This document shows positions 43,591 through 52,411 of a stretch of 64,000 nt of DNA, one piece after another. The stretch is from Roseburia rectibacter. Its GTDB lineage: Bacteria > Bacillota > Clostridia > Lachnospirales > Lachnospiraceae. The stretch lies in contig NZ_CP092473.1 in the NCBI RefSeq assembly GCF_014287515.2, forward strand, positions 1,887,001 to 1,951,000, in the 5' to 3' direction. The notes beneath the pieces were generated by a model. That model did not search any database and had not been told where the DNA came from. It saw only the letters and a list, made by a program, of their open reading frames with translations. How positions within the stretch are numbered: the stretch's first letter is position 1; each line of letters opens with the position of its first letter. A program made the translations under genes and the position numbers.

Positions 43591-44433
43591 ATGGCAGAAG
43601 AAAAAGAAGAAGTTGTAGATAAGAAAGCTGCAAAAAAAGAAGAAAAACAAAGAAAAAAAGAAGAGACAAAAGCAAAAAAAGCACAGCGGGCAGAAGATAG
43701 TGATGAGCTTGAGGAAGAAAGCGGCGGAAGCAAAGTGGCTGTATTCTTTGTCTCACTTCTGATCATAATTGTATGGCTTGCGATTATAGCACTTTTGATC
43801 AAATGGGATGTTGGTGGATTTGGCTCAGGCATGCTTGCACCGATCTTAAAGGATGTTCCTTATGTGAACAAGATTTTGCCGGATGATGCGGTGGAAGAAG
43901 TTTCAACAGAGGACAGTGCCTATGCATATGACACTATGGCAGATGCAGTGGAGCGCATCAAAGAGCTGGAAAAAGAACTGGCAGATGCCCAGAATACATC
44001 ATCTGCAAATGCAGATTATATCAGCCAGCTGGAAGCACAGTCGGCAGAGTTACAGCAATATAAGGAAAACGAGGCAGAATTTGAAAAAGAAAAGCAGAGT
44101 TTTTATGAAGATGTTGTTTTTTCAGATGTAGCCCCGGATGTTGAGGAATATAAGAAATATTATGAAAGTATCGATCCTGCTAATGCAGAAGTATTGTATA
44201 AGCAGGTGGTAGCACAGACGGCAGAGGATGAGCAGCTTGATGATTATATCAAGACATATTCATCCATGAAGCCGAAAGAGGCGGCAGCAATTTTTGATAC
44301 CATGACAGATAATCTGAAGCTGGTTGCACAGATTTTAAATGGAATGGATGCAGATTCAAGAGCTGCTATTCTTGGCAAAATGAGTTCTGATACCGCTGCA
44401 AAGGTAACAGAGATCATGAAGCCTTCAGAATAG
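43591..44433 (+). CDS. MotE/YlxF-like flagellar protein with MgtE-N-like C-terminus
   Basis: A 280-residue protein starting at ATG 43591 behind aggagg. It has a very charged cytoplasmic N-terminus (Lys/Glu repeats, about 1-50), one TM at about 53-75 (VAVFFVSLLIIIVWLAIIALL), a coiled coil about 125-175, and a C-terminal MgtE-N-like helical domain (YSSMKPKEAAAIFDTMTDNL, LNGMDADSRAAILGKM). It occupies the slot of B. subtilis ylxF between fliJ and fliK. MotE proteins of this build act as chaperones for periplasmic motor parts in Gram-negatives; the role in Firmicutes is less clear. Confidence 0.85.
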   Translation: MAEEKEEVVDKKAAKKEEKQRKKEETKAKKAQRAEDSDELEEESGGSKVAVFFVSLLIIIVWLAIIALLIKWDVGGFGSGMLAPILKDVPYVNKILPDDAVEEVSTEDSAYAYDTMADAVERIKELEKELADAQNTSSANADYISQLEAQSAELQQYKENEAEFEKEKQSFYEDVVFSDVAPDVEEYKKYYESIDPANAEVLYKQVVAQTAEDEQLDDYIKTYSSMKPKEAAAIFDTMTDNLKLVAQILNGMDADSRAAILGKMSSDTAAKVTEIMKPSE

Positions 44434-44480
44434 ATTATTAAGCGGCAGTACATGCAGCGAAAGAGAGAGGAGGAAGAAAA

Positions 44481-45914
44481 ATGGGAAGCACGAGTGTTTC
44501 AGAAGTGACCGGTATCATGTCTGTTGGACAGGGAAGCCAGACACTCACAGGTACAAAAGAAGGAGATCTGAAAGTCCAGTTTGCAGAAGTGATGAGCCAG
44601 ATGACAACACAGGTTGGATACGGATACAGTTATGGCGGACAGAACGGCAAACAGAACATGTCTGTTGTGACAGGGAAAAGCAGTGTCACAGATAACTATG
44701 AGCGTTATCAGAATAATGCTGCCAGTATAAAAAATAATCCGTCAGACAAAACAGATATCCAGACTGGGAATACAGATGAAAAGCTGGCTGCATTTGAAGA
44801 GGATGTTAGACAGGTTTTGAAAGAGAAACTTGGTGTGACAGATGAAGAGATCACGGATGCAATGCAGAAGCTGGGACTTACTGTGGCTGATCTTATACAG
44901 CCGAACCAGCTTACACAACTTACAGCTGAACTTACAGGATCTGAAAATATCGGCGAATTGTTATGCAATGATTCGTTTATGGAAATTGTAAATGAAATCG
45001 GTGGATTATCACAGGATCTGTTAGATGATCTTGGAATGACATCACAGATGTTTACTGAGACGGTTGCGGCAGCATCACAGGTTGTAACGACTCCGAAATC
45101 GGCAGGTATTGAACAGTTACCGGAAATGCAGGTAACAGAAAATGTTAAAGCAGACAAAACCGCAGCAAACGATACATCAGATCAGATGAATTCTGTTTTG
45201 AAGGAAGAAAACACAGTTCAGACAGCATCAGATGCAGATGAAGTGGAAATACAAAAACAGGAAGACAATATTCTCCTGCAAAAAGAAGTGGCAGAAGAAA
45301 CAGATACAAAGGCAGATGACGGGCAGACAGGAAACAGAAATGAATCCGGGAACACGTCAAATCAGACAGCATTTGTGAGTCAGGAGCATACTGTTGATCC
45401 GGCAGCGGCAAAAACACCGGAGACTGTACCGGAATTTTCAAGACAGCTTGATACGTTAGATCTGATCCGGCAGGTGACAGAGTTTACAAAAGTTACTGTC
45501 CGTGAAGCACAGACGACAATGGAAATGCAGTTGAATCCGGAACATCTTGGCAAGCTTTATATCGAAGTAACAACCAAAGAAGGTAACGTATCTGCTCATA
45601 TCATGACACAGAATGAACTGGTAAAAGAAGCCTTAGAGTCACAGATGGCAGAACTTAAACAGAGTATGAATCAGGCAGGCGTCAAGGTAGATGCTGTGGA
45701 AGTCACAGTTGGGAGTCATGAGTTTGAGAAAAACTTAGAGCAGAATGCAAAACAGGATGAAAGACAGGCAGAGGAGCAGGAAAAAGCTTCGCCAAAGACT
45801 AGAAGAATCAACTTAGATGAGTTAGATGAACTCTCCGGAGTCATGAGTGAGGAAGAAGCCCTTGTGGCGCAGATTATGGCAGATCACGGTAATTCCGTAG
45901 ATTATACTGCTTAA
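44481..45914 (+). CDS. fliK: Flagellar hook-length control protein FliK
   Basis: A 477-residue protein with a variable Gln/Ser/Thr/Asp-rich N-terminal ruler part. The conserved C-terminal domain (about 370-440) contains MQLNPEHLGKLYIEVTTKEG and LKQSMNQAGVKVDAVEVTV, the Flg_hook motif that signals FlhB to switch export substrates. It lies behind agaggagg. Position before flgD and flgE is standard. Confidence 0.92.
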   Translation: MGSTSVSEVTGIMSVGQGSQTLTGTKEGDLKVQFAEVMSQMTTQVGYGYSYGGQNGKQNMSVVTGKSSVTDNYERYQNNAASIKNNPSDKTDIQTGNTDEKLAAFEEDVRQVLKEKLGVTDEEITDAMQKLGLTVADLIQPNQLTQLTAELTGSENIGELLCNDSFMEIVNEIGGLSQDLLDDLGMTSQMFTETVAAASQVVTTPKSAGIEQLPEMQVTENVKADKTAANDTSDQMNSVLKEENTVQTASDADEVEIQKQEDNILLQKEVAEETDTKADDGQTGNRNESGNTSNQTAFVSQEHTVDPAAAKTPETVPEFSRQLDTLDLIRQVTEFTKVTVREAQTTMEMQLNPEHLGKLYIEVTTKEGNVSAHIMTQNELVKEALESQMAELKQSMNQAGVKVDAVEVTVGSHEFEKNLEQNAKQDERQAEEQEKASPKTRRINLDELDELSGVMSEEEALVAQIMADHGNSVDYTA

Positions 45915-45935
45915 AACAAAAGAAAGGAGAAAAAA

Positions 45936-46679
45936 ATGGCATTAATTCAGCCCGTTGAAGACGGAAAAATACCAAAGGATACCAGTACTACAAGCAAATC
46001 GGATACCAGCAATGACCTTGGCTATGACCAGTTCTTACAGCTGTTATGTGCAGAGATGCAGTATCAGGATCCGTTAGAGCCTACCAGCAATACGGAGTAT
46101 GTTGCACAGCTTGCTACATTTTCACAGATGGAAGCAACACTTGGTATGCAGAGTACAATCGAGAGCAGCAATGCAAATGCACTTGTTGGAAAATATGTTA
46201 TTATCAAGACAACATCTTCGACTGGAGAAACAACAGCAACAGAGGGATTTGTTGATTATGTACAGAAAGAAAACGGTGAGCAGAAGATCTGTGTAAATGG
46301 GGTGTTATATTCACTTTCTGATGTATATCAGGTTGCAGATACCGAATACATGGAGGCAGAGACACTTGCTAAGACGTTTGCAGCAGCGGTTGCTAAATTG
46401 CCGAATGCAGCACAGCTTACATTAAGTGACAAAGATGATGTCAAGAATTTAAAGACATATTACGATAATCTGAATTCTTATCAGCAGTCAAAGATCGATA
46501 CAGATACTTTGAAAAAATATCAGGAACTGCTTGCACAGATGGAAAAACTTGCAGGAAAAGACTGGTATAAAAGTACTTCATCATCGACAGGTACAAAAAC
46601 AGATACAGATACAAAAACAGATACGACAACAGGAACAGATACAACAACAGACACAAAGACAGATACAGATAAAACCTGA
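45936..46679 (+). CDS. flgD: Flagellar hook assembly (capping) protein FlgD
   Basis: A 247-residue protein. The conserved FlgD N-terminus is clear (LGYDQFLQLLCAEMQYQDPLEP, YVAQLATFSQME), followed by the small beta region ALVGKYVIIKT. The Ig-like domain seen in enterobacterial FlgD is absent. The last 30 residues or so are a low-complexity Thr/Asp/Lys tail (repeating TDTKTDT). It caps the growing hook so FlgE can polymerise. Confidence 0.92.
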   Translation: MALIQPVEDGKIPKDTSTTSKSDTSNDLGYDQFLQLLCAEMQYQDPLEPTSNTEYVAQLATFSQMEATLGMQSTIESSNANALVGKYVIIKTTSSTGETTATEGFVDYVQKENGEQKICVNGVLYSLSDVYQVADTEYMEAETLAKTFAAAVAKLPNAAQLTLSDKDDVKNLKTYYDNLNSYQQSKIDTDTLKKYQELLAQMEKLAGKDWYKSTSSSTGTKTDTDTKTDTTTGTDTTTDTKTDTDKT

Positions 46680-46704
46680 TATCTGACAGAAGGGAAATGC
46701 GATT

Positions 46705-47100
46705 ATGAATAAGATCAGTAACCAGTTTGCTTCCATTGAGCAGGTAACTGACCAGTATCTGACTCGGAAAAGCACGGATGCGGTAACTTCGAGCGGTGTC
46801 TCCTTTGAAGATATTTTAAAGCAGAAGCAGGATGCAAAAGCAGGTGGGACACTCAAATTTTCCAAGCATGCCACGATGCGCCTGATGGATCGTAATATCA
46901 ATCTGTCAGAGGAACAGAATGAACGACTTGAGACAGGCGTTTTTAAGGCTGGTGAAAAGGGAATCAGAGAATCGTTAGTAATTGTTGATTCACTCGCTTT
47001 TATCGTAAATGTTCCGAACAGGACAGTCGTTACAGCAATGGACCGGACAGAGTCCGATGATAATATTTATACCAATATTGATGGTGCTGTGATCACGTAG
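46705..47100 (+). CDS. Flagellar operon protein of the TIGR02530 (flg_new) type
   Basis: A 131-residue protein between flgD and flgE. The FSKHATMRLMDRNINLSEEQ block and the C-terminal VNVPNRTVVTAMDR segment match the conserved flagellar-operon family found in Firmicutes at this position. The biochemical role is unknown; an assembly or hook-related part is plausible from context. Confidence 0.85.
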   Translation: MNKISNQFASIEQVTDQYLTRKSTDAVTSSGVSFEDILKQKQDAKAGGTLKFSKHATMRLMDRNINLSEEQNERLETGVFKAGEKGIRESLVIVDSLAFIVNVPNRTVVTAMDRTESDDNIYTNIDGAVIT

Positions 47101-47180
47101 CCGGACCGAAATGGAGGCTAGATTCCCGGAATGACAGAAGGGAAGGCAGCACAAAAGAACTTAGGAGGTCAATTTCAACT

Positions 47181-48836
47181 ATGATGAGATCAATGTACTC
47201 TGCTGTGTCAGGTCTTAAGACACATCAGACAAAAATGGACGTTATTGGTAACAATATCGCCAACGTAAACACAGTAGCTTTTAAATCATCCTCAGTTGTA
47301 TTTCAGGATGTTTTATATCAGATGACAAGTAATGCATCCGGTGCGAACGCAGCAACAGGTACCGGTGGTGTGAATGCAAAACAGATCGGTCTTGGTGTTA
47401 CGACCGGTGCAACAAACTTAAGCATCACAACTTCCGGTGCGGCTGAAACAACCGGACGTGCATTCGATATCCGTTTATCAGACCAGTCTACGACAAACTT
47501 TTTTGTAGTTAACAACGGTTCTGAGAACCTGTTTACCAGAGCCGGTTCTTTCTATGTAGATGGTGCCGGTAACTTATGTATGACATCCACCGGTTATACA
47601 GTTATGGGATGGCAGGTAGATCCGACAACAGGAAATATCAAGAAGGATACCGTATCTGCACTTCGTGTCATGCAGACATCCAACCTGACATCTCCTCCGG
47701 AGGCAACCACACAGGCAAATGTTTCCGGTATTATTGATAAAAATGATAAGGATGTATTGTCAGACAAAGGACTTGTCAAAACACTGACTTTTTTTGATAA
47801 TCTCGGTTATTCCTATACAGCACGTTTTGCAATGAAATCTACCGGAACAGATGGTAAATACACGGTGGAACTGGAAAAAATCTTAAACAGTGACGGAACA
47901 ACGTTCTATGATCCGGAAACCAGCAATGTTGATCTGAGTGATATATTTGGAGCAAAAACAACGAATGCTACACTTGGAACATACAGCCAGGTTCAGAGTG
48001 GTTATTACTATGATTCTGCTAACGATAAATTCTATGTAGGAAGTGATGCAAACGGTACAGAAATCTCTTGGAATCCGGCAACAAATTCTTTTACGGATGG
48101 ACAAACTCCAGCAACTACACACAGCCTGAAACAGGTATATGGAATTTCGAATGCAATGGTTGCCAAGATTACAGGTAATAAGGCAAATGCTACAGTCACA
48201 AATGGAACACTGACGATCACCGGAGATGTAACGGATTATGCAATCGACTTCAGTACAAAAGATGGTACATTTACAGGAGTCGGTGCAAGAACGTCAAACA
48301 ATAAGACAAACACAGTTACACTTAATATGAGTAAACTTGGAAACAATCCGACCCAGTTTGATGATATTACCATTGATTTTTCGGGACTGAAAGATGCAAA
48401 CAACGGTGGTAAATCCACAGCGGTTATGTCTACAGGATCTATAGATGATGGTGTGACAGGAAAAGGAAAGAAATTAGGTGCCATGATCGGTATTTCCATC
48501 GACAACAATGGTCTTATCAAAGGTACTTATGATAATGGTAATACAGAAATCCTCGGACAGATCGCAGTAGCACAGTTCGCAAATGCATCCGGTCTTGAAA
48601 AAGTAGGAGAGAACTGCTACCGTACAACATTAAACTCCGGTGAGTTTGATGGAATCGGTGTAGAGATATCCGCAGACGGAAGTTCTATGACATCCGGAGA
48701 ACTTGAGATGTCTAACGTAGATTTATCTACAGAGTTTACACAGATGATCATCACACAGCGTGGTTTCCAGGCAAACTCCCGTATCATCACAACATCCGAT
48801 ACACTGTTAGAGGAACTGGTTAACCTGAAACGTTAA
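47181..48836 (+). CDS. flgE: Flagellar hook protein FlgE
   Basis: A 551-residue hook subunit. N-terminal MRSMYSAVSGLKTHQTKMDVIGNNIANVNTVAFKSS-type helix and the C-terminal VDLSTEFTQMIITQRGFQANSRIITTSDTLLEELVNL helix are the D0/D1 parts shared by rod and hook proteins. The variable Thr/Asn/Gly-rich middle (about 200-450) forms the outer domains. It is preceded by a clear taggaggt site. An internal promoter follows the gene. Confidence 0.97.
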   Translation: MMRSMYSAVSGLKTHQTKMDVIGNNIANVNTVAFKSSSVVFQDVLYQMTSNASGANAATGTGGVNAKQIGLGVTTGATNLSITTSGAAETTGRAFDIRLSDQSTTNFFVVNNGSENLFTRAGSFYVDGAGNLCMTSTGYTVMGWQVDPTTGNIKKDTVSALRVMQTSNLTSPPEATTQANVSGIIDKNDKDVLSDKGLVKTLTFFDNLGYSYTARFAMKSTGTDGKYTVELEKILNSDGTTFYDPETSNVDLSDIFGAKTTNATLGTYSQVQSGYYYDSANDKFYVGSDANGTEISWNPATNSFTDGQTPATTHSLKQVYGISNAMVAKITGNKANATVTNGTLTITGDVTDYAIDFSTKDGTFTGVGARTSNNKTNTVTLNMSKLGNNPTQFDDITIDFSGLKDANNGGKSTAVMSTGSIDDGVTGKGKKLGAMIGISIDNNGLIKGTYDNGNTEILGQIAVAQFANASGLEKVGENCYRTTLNSGEFDGIGVEISADGSSMTSGELEMSNVDLSTEFTQMIITQRGFQANSRIITTSDTLLEELVNLKR

Positions 48837-48894
48837 TGTAATGTAAAAAAATATAATATTTAGGTAAAACCTGTTCTGAAATGTCGAAACATGT

Positions 48895-48923
48895 TTTACA
48901 CAGACAGTTACATATGTTATACT
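48895..48923 (+). promoter_or_regulatory. Internal sigma-A promoter before flbD-motAB
   Basis: TTTACA (48895-48900), exactly 17 bases, TATACT (48918-48923), in the 162-base gap after flgE. It would give the motor/export half of the cluster separate control. Confidence 0.75.
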
Positions 48924-48928
48924 GAACA

Positions 48929-48960
48929 TTGTGGCCGGTTTTAAAATGGACCGGTCACAA
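48929..48960 (+). promoter_or_regulatory. Leader hairpin directly downstream of the internal promoter
   Basis: 11-bp stem (ttgtggccggt 48929-48939 with accggtcacaa 48950-48960, one G-U pair), 10-base loop, no T run. It lies at the predicted 5' end of the flbD transcript, so it may stabilise the mRNA or bind a regulator; a flgE terminator is less likely. Confidence 0.5.
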
Positions 48961-48998
48961 TAAAAACTGTTGATTAATAATGGAGGAATGATTACTTT

Positions 48999-49202
48999 AT
49001 GATCGAAGTGACACGATTGAATGGAACAACAGTATTAATCAATTCGGATCTGATTGAAACGGTGGAGGAGACCCCGGATACAGTTATTTCTCTTACAACA
49101 GGTAAAAAGTTTATTGTAAAAGAAAGTAGACAAGAGGTCAAAAATTTAGTAAAATCATACAAAAGGGATATTTTTACAAATGGCCTTTTAAGAGAAGAAT
49201 AA
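48999..49202 (+). CDS. flbD: Flagellar protein FlbD (SwrD)
   Basis: A 67-residue protein. IEVTRLNGTTVLINSDLIETVEETPDTVISLTTGKK is the FlbD signature, with a basic C-terminal half. In B. subtilis SwrD raises motor torque for swarming. It sits behind ggaggaatg and just before motA, consistent with a stator link. Confidence 0.93.
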   Translation: MIEVTRLNGTTVLINSDLIETVEETPDTVISLTTGKKFIVKESRQEVKNLVKSYKRDIFTNGLLREE

Positions 49203-49256
49203 GTCCCACGGATGGGATTTTATAATCTGAAAAATCAAGGATGGTAGGTGGAAAAA

Positions 49257-50051
49257 GTGGATATAGCATCAATAGTAGGTATGTTATTAGGCGTTGTAAT
49301 GTTTGTGTTTGGTGTACTTTCCAACGGAGGTGTTGCAAGTTTACACTCCATGTGGGATACGGCATCATTCATTATTACAATAGGAGGTTCCATTGCAGGT
49401 ACGCTCGCATCTTTTAAATTGGCAGATTTTATCAATGGTATAAAGTCAATAAAGCTGATTTTTAAGGATGAGGTTCAGGATCCGGCAGTTGTCATCAACC
49501 AGATTATCTCACTGTCGAATACTGCGAGAAAAGAAGGACTTCTGGCATTGGAAGAAGCAGCAAACGGGATTGAAGATGATTTTCTGAAAAAAGGAATTAT
49601 GCTTGTTGTAGATGGTACAGATCCGGAACTGGTAAGAGGAATCATGGAGACTGACTTAGCCTGCGTTGAGAGCAGACATAAAGCTAAAATTGCTGTCTGG
49701 GAGAAATGGGCTGAATTAGGTCCTGCCTGGGGTATGATCGGTACCCTGATCGGATTGATCCTCATGTTGCAGAACATGGAAGATGCATCCACAATCGGAC
49801 CGGCGATGGCAACGGCGCTTGTTACAACATTGTATGGTTCATTACTTGCAAACTGGTTATGTAACCCGATTGCAGGTAAGTTAAAACTGAATAATGATAA
49901 TGAAATGATGATGAAGGAAATTTCCGTGGAAGGTATTCTGTCGATCCAGGCAGGAGAGAATCCGCGTGTTATAGAAGAAAAACTGAAATCATTCCTTGCA
50001 CCTTCGGCGCGTAATACAGCGCAGGAAAGCGAGGCTGGAGGTGAAGAATAG
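49257..50051 (+). CDS. motA: Flagellar motor stator protein MotA
   Basis: A 264-residue, four-TM proton/ion channel subunit. GTG 49257 behind aggtgg is preferred to GTG 49248, which overlaps that site. TM1/TM2 lie near 5-55, with the cytoplasmic loop carrying the charged residues that meet FliG. TM3/TM4 lie around GPAWGMIGTLIGLILML and PAMATALVTTLYGSLLANWLCNP. It forms the stator with MotB. Confidence 0.96.
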   Translation: MDIASIVGMLLGVVMFVFGVLSNGGVASLHSMWDTASFIITIGGSIAGTLASFKLADFINGIKSIKLIFKDEVQDPAVVINQIISLSNTARKEGLLALEEAANGIEDDFLKKGIMLVVDGTDPELVRGIMETDLACVESRHKAKIAVWEKWAELGPAWGMIGTLIGLILMLQNMEDASTIGPAMATALVTTLYGSLLANWLCNPIAGKLKLNNDNEMMMKEISVEGILSIQAGENPRVIEEKLKSFLAPSARNTAQESEAGGEE

Positions 50052-50854
50052 TGAAAAGAAAGCCTGATGAACCAAAAGGATCACCGGCATGGATGAATAC
50101 ATTTGCAGATCTGATGAACCTACTGTTATGTTTCTTTGTATTGTTATTCTCTATGTCAACGGTAGATGCAGAAAAGTTTGAAAAAATGGTGGCTTCCTTT
50201 CAGAATACATTTAGTATTCTTCCCAATGGAGGATCTTCTATTGGAGATGGAACTCTGATATCATCCGGTGTGAGCCAGCTTGAAATGTTAGATTCTTATT
50301 ATAAAGACAAAGCGAACTCTGAAACGGATCAGGAAACAGACGAAGAGAATGATGTAGTGGAAGAATATAAAGAACAGGCACTGGAAGAATCAGAAAAAAT
50401 GTCTGAACAGCTGGAGGATGCCATTGCAAGATATGGAATCCAGGATCAGGTGGAAGTTGATTTCAATGCACAGTATGTCATGCTCAATATGAATGGAGCT
50501 CTTTTGTTTGACTCCGGGCATGCTGAAATCCGATCAGAGGCGTATCCGCTGATTGATAAGCTGGGTAAGCTGATCGAACCTTATCAGGATAATATCATAG
50601 AAGTAGAGGGACACACGGATAACGTGCCGATTCATTCTGCAAAATATGAAGATAATGATGTGCTTTCATTTTACAGGGCACGGGCGGTTACAGATTATCT
50701 AAGAGATATTACAACAGTGGAGCCCGCACATTTGAAGGCATCTGGAAGAGGTGAGTATGTACCTGTTGCAGATAATACAACGCAGGAGGGAAGAGCAAGA
50801 AACCGCCGCGTTATTATAAAAATATATAATTCTTATAGTTCAGATTTTAATTGA
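50051..50854 (+). CDS. motB: Flagellar motor stator protein MotB
   Basis: A 267-residue protein. Its single TM (about 20-38, FADLMNLLLCFFVLLFS) carries the ion-binding Asp20. The C-terminal OmpA-like domain has VEGHTDNVPIHS and RARAVTDYLR, which anchors to peptidoglycan. It starts at GTG 50051, overlapping the motA stop by one base. Confidence 0.96.
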   Translation: MKRKPDEPKGSPAWMNTFADLMNLLLCFFVLLFSMSTVDAEKFEKMVASFQNTFSILPNGGSSIGDGTLISSGVSQLEMLDSYYKDKANSETDQETDEENDVVEEYKEQALEESEKMSEQLEDAIARYGIQDQVEVDFNAQYVMLNMNGALLFDSGHAEIRSEAYPLIDKLGKLIEPYQDNIIEVEGHTDNVPIHSAKYEDNDVLSFYRARAVTDYLRDITTVEPAHLKASGRGEYVPVADNTTQEGRARNRRVIIKIYNSYSSDFN

Positions 50855-50870
50855 ACAGGAAGGTAGCATT

Positions 50871-51398
50871 ATGAAAAAGAATTTGATAACCGTAATTATT
50901 CTGGCACTGGTTTTAGCAAATCTTATTTTAACTGCAATTCTTGTGTTCACGATTATTCCGCAGACAAAAAAATCGAATCAGCTGATCGATCAGGTATGCT
51001 CTGCTATTAATCTGGAACTTCAGAGTGGAGAAAATACGCCGGCTACACCGGAGGTGCCGATTGAAGATGTTGAGACTTATGCGATCACTGATGGATTTAC
51101 CGTGAATTTAAAACAGAGCGATGATGGCAAACAACACTATGCTGTATTTTCAGTCAGTCTGTCTTTGAATACCAAGAGTGACGGATATAAGACTTATGGG
51201 GGATCGGAAGGGCTTGCTGCAAAAGAAACAATTATCCAGAGTGAGATCAACACGATCGTAAATGGATATACATTAGATGAGTTTGATGCAAATGGCTATC
51301 AGAATGTAAAAGACGATATATTAAAATCAATGCAGGATATGTTTGGAGGTTCAGACTTCATCGTTGGTGTAAACTTCTCAAGCGTTCAGACGGAATAG
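50871..51398 (+). CDS. fliL: Flagellar basal body-associated protein FliL
   Basis: A 175-residue protein with one N-terminal TM (about 5-30) and an extracytoplasmic FliL domain (AITDGFTVNLKQ, HYAVFSVSLSLNT, ETIIQSEINTIVNGYTLDEF). It surrounds and supports the stator. It lies between motB and fliM. Confidence 0.9.
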   Translation: MKKNLITVIILALVLANLILTAILVFTIIPQTKKSNQLIDQVCSAINLELQSGENTPATPEVPIEDVETYAITDGFTVNLKQSDDGKQHYAVFSVSLSLNTKSDGYKTYGGSEGLAAKETIIQSEINTIVNGYTLDEFDANGYQNVKDDILKSMQDMFGGSDFIVGVNFSSVQTE

Positions 51399-51429
51399 AC
51401 CCAAATATTGTGTTAGGTGGTGAGAAAGA

Positions 51430-52410
51430 ATGGGTGAAGTCTTATCTCAAAATGAGATAGATAGTTTGCTCAAAGCGTTAAGCAGTGGTGAACTTGATGT
51501 AGATGAAATGAAAGATGAAGATAAAAAACAGGTCAAAAATTATGATTTTGCCCGTCCTGCAAAGTTTTCAAAGGAACATCTGCGAACGCTGGAGATTATC
51601 TTTGAACATTACGGAAGACTCTTGTCAACCAATCTTCCTGTTTATTTACGGAAAAATGTTCAGGTTGAGGTGATGAACTCAGAAGCAGTTACATATTCAG
51701 AATTTTCAAATGCGTTATCGAATCCTGTATTACTTGGAATTGTAAATGCATCTCCATTGAATGGAAGCATTGTCATTGAGATGGCACAAAATCTTGGATA
51801 TGTTGTAGTAGACAGAATGTTAGGTGGAAAGGGAGTGCCTCTGGATAAACCGAGGGATTTCTCGGAGATAGAATTGCTGATCATTGAGCGGATATTTAAT
51901 GTGGCAGTAGATCTTTTAGTGGAGCCGTGGGAGAATGTATGTGAGTTAGAACCCCGGTTAGAGCGTATTGAGACGAATTCGCAGTTCGCACAGATTATAT
52001 CGCCGACGGAGATGATAGCTCTGGTAACGCTCAATGTTAAGATTGGCGATGTGGAGGGATTACTGAATGTATGCCTTCCATATCTGACTTTAGAGAGTAT
52101 TATGGACAAACTGAATACCAAATACTGGTATTCGAGTCTGCAGGAAAAAGATGAACAACAGTATACAGAAACGATCGAGGCACTTATTTCAAAAGCACCA
52201 ATGCCGATCAAAGCTGTACTTGGTAACAGTTCCATTTCAGTAAATGATTTTTTGGGACTGCAGGTAGGAGATATTATCCGGCTGGATACGAAGGTTGATC
52301 AGGAACTGAGTGTCTTTGTTGGAAGTATAAAAAAATTTACTGCTCTGCCGGGAGAAACCGGTGATGACTATGCAGTAAGAATTACATCAGTGATTAGGGA
52401 GGAGCAGTAA
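51430..52410 (+). CDS. fliM: Flagellar motor switch protein FliM
   Basis: A 326-residue C-ring protein. The N-terminal LSQNEIDSLLKAL is the CheY-P binding peptide. The middle domain (about 45-225) has the NYDFARPAKFSKEHLRTLEIIFEHY and GGKG elements, and the C-terminal SpoA domain has GDIIRLDTKVDQELSVFVG. It forms most of the C-ring wall. Confidence 0.97.
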   Translation: MGEVLSQNEIDSLLKALSSGELDVDEMKDEDKKQVKNYDFARPAKFSKEHLRTLEIIFEHYGRLLSTNLPVYLRKNVQVEVMNSEAVTYSEFSNALSNPVLLGIVNASPLNGSIVIEMAQNLGYVVVDRMLGGKGVPLDKPRDFSEIELLIIERIFNVAVDLLVEPWENVCELEPRLERIETNSQFAQIISPTEMIALVTLNVKIGDVEGLLNVCLPYLTLESIMDKLNTKYWYSSLQEKDEQQYTETIEALISKAPMPIKAVLGNSSISVNDFLGLQVGDIIRLDTKVDQELSVFVGSIKKFTALPGETGDDYAVRITSVIREEQ

Positions 52411-52411
52411 G

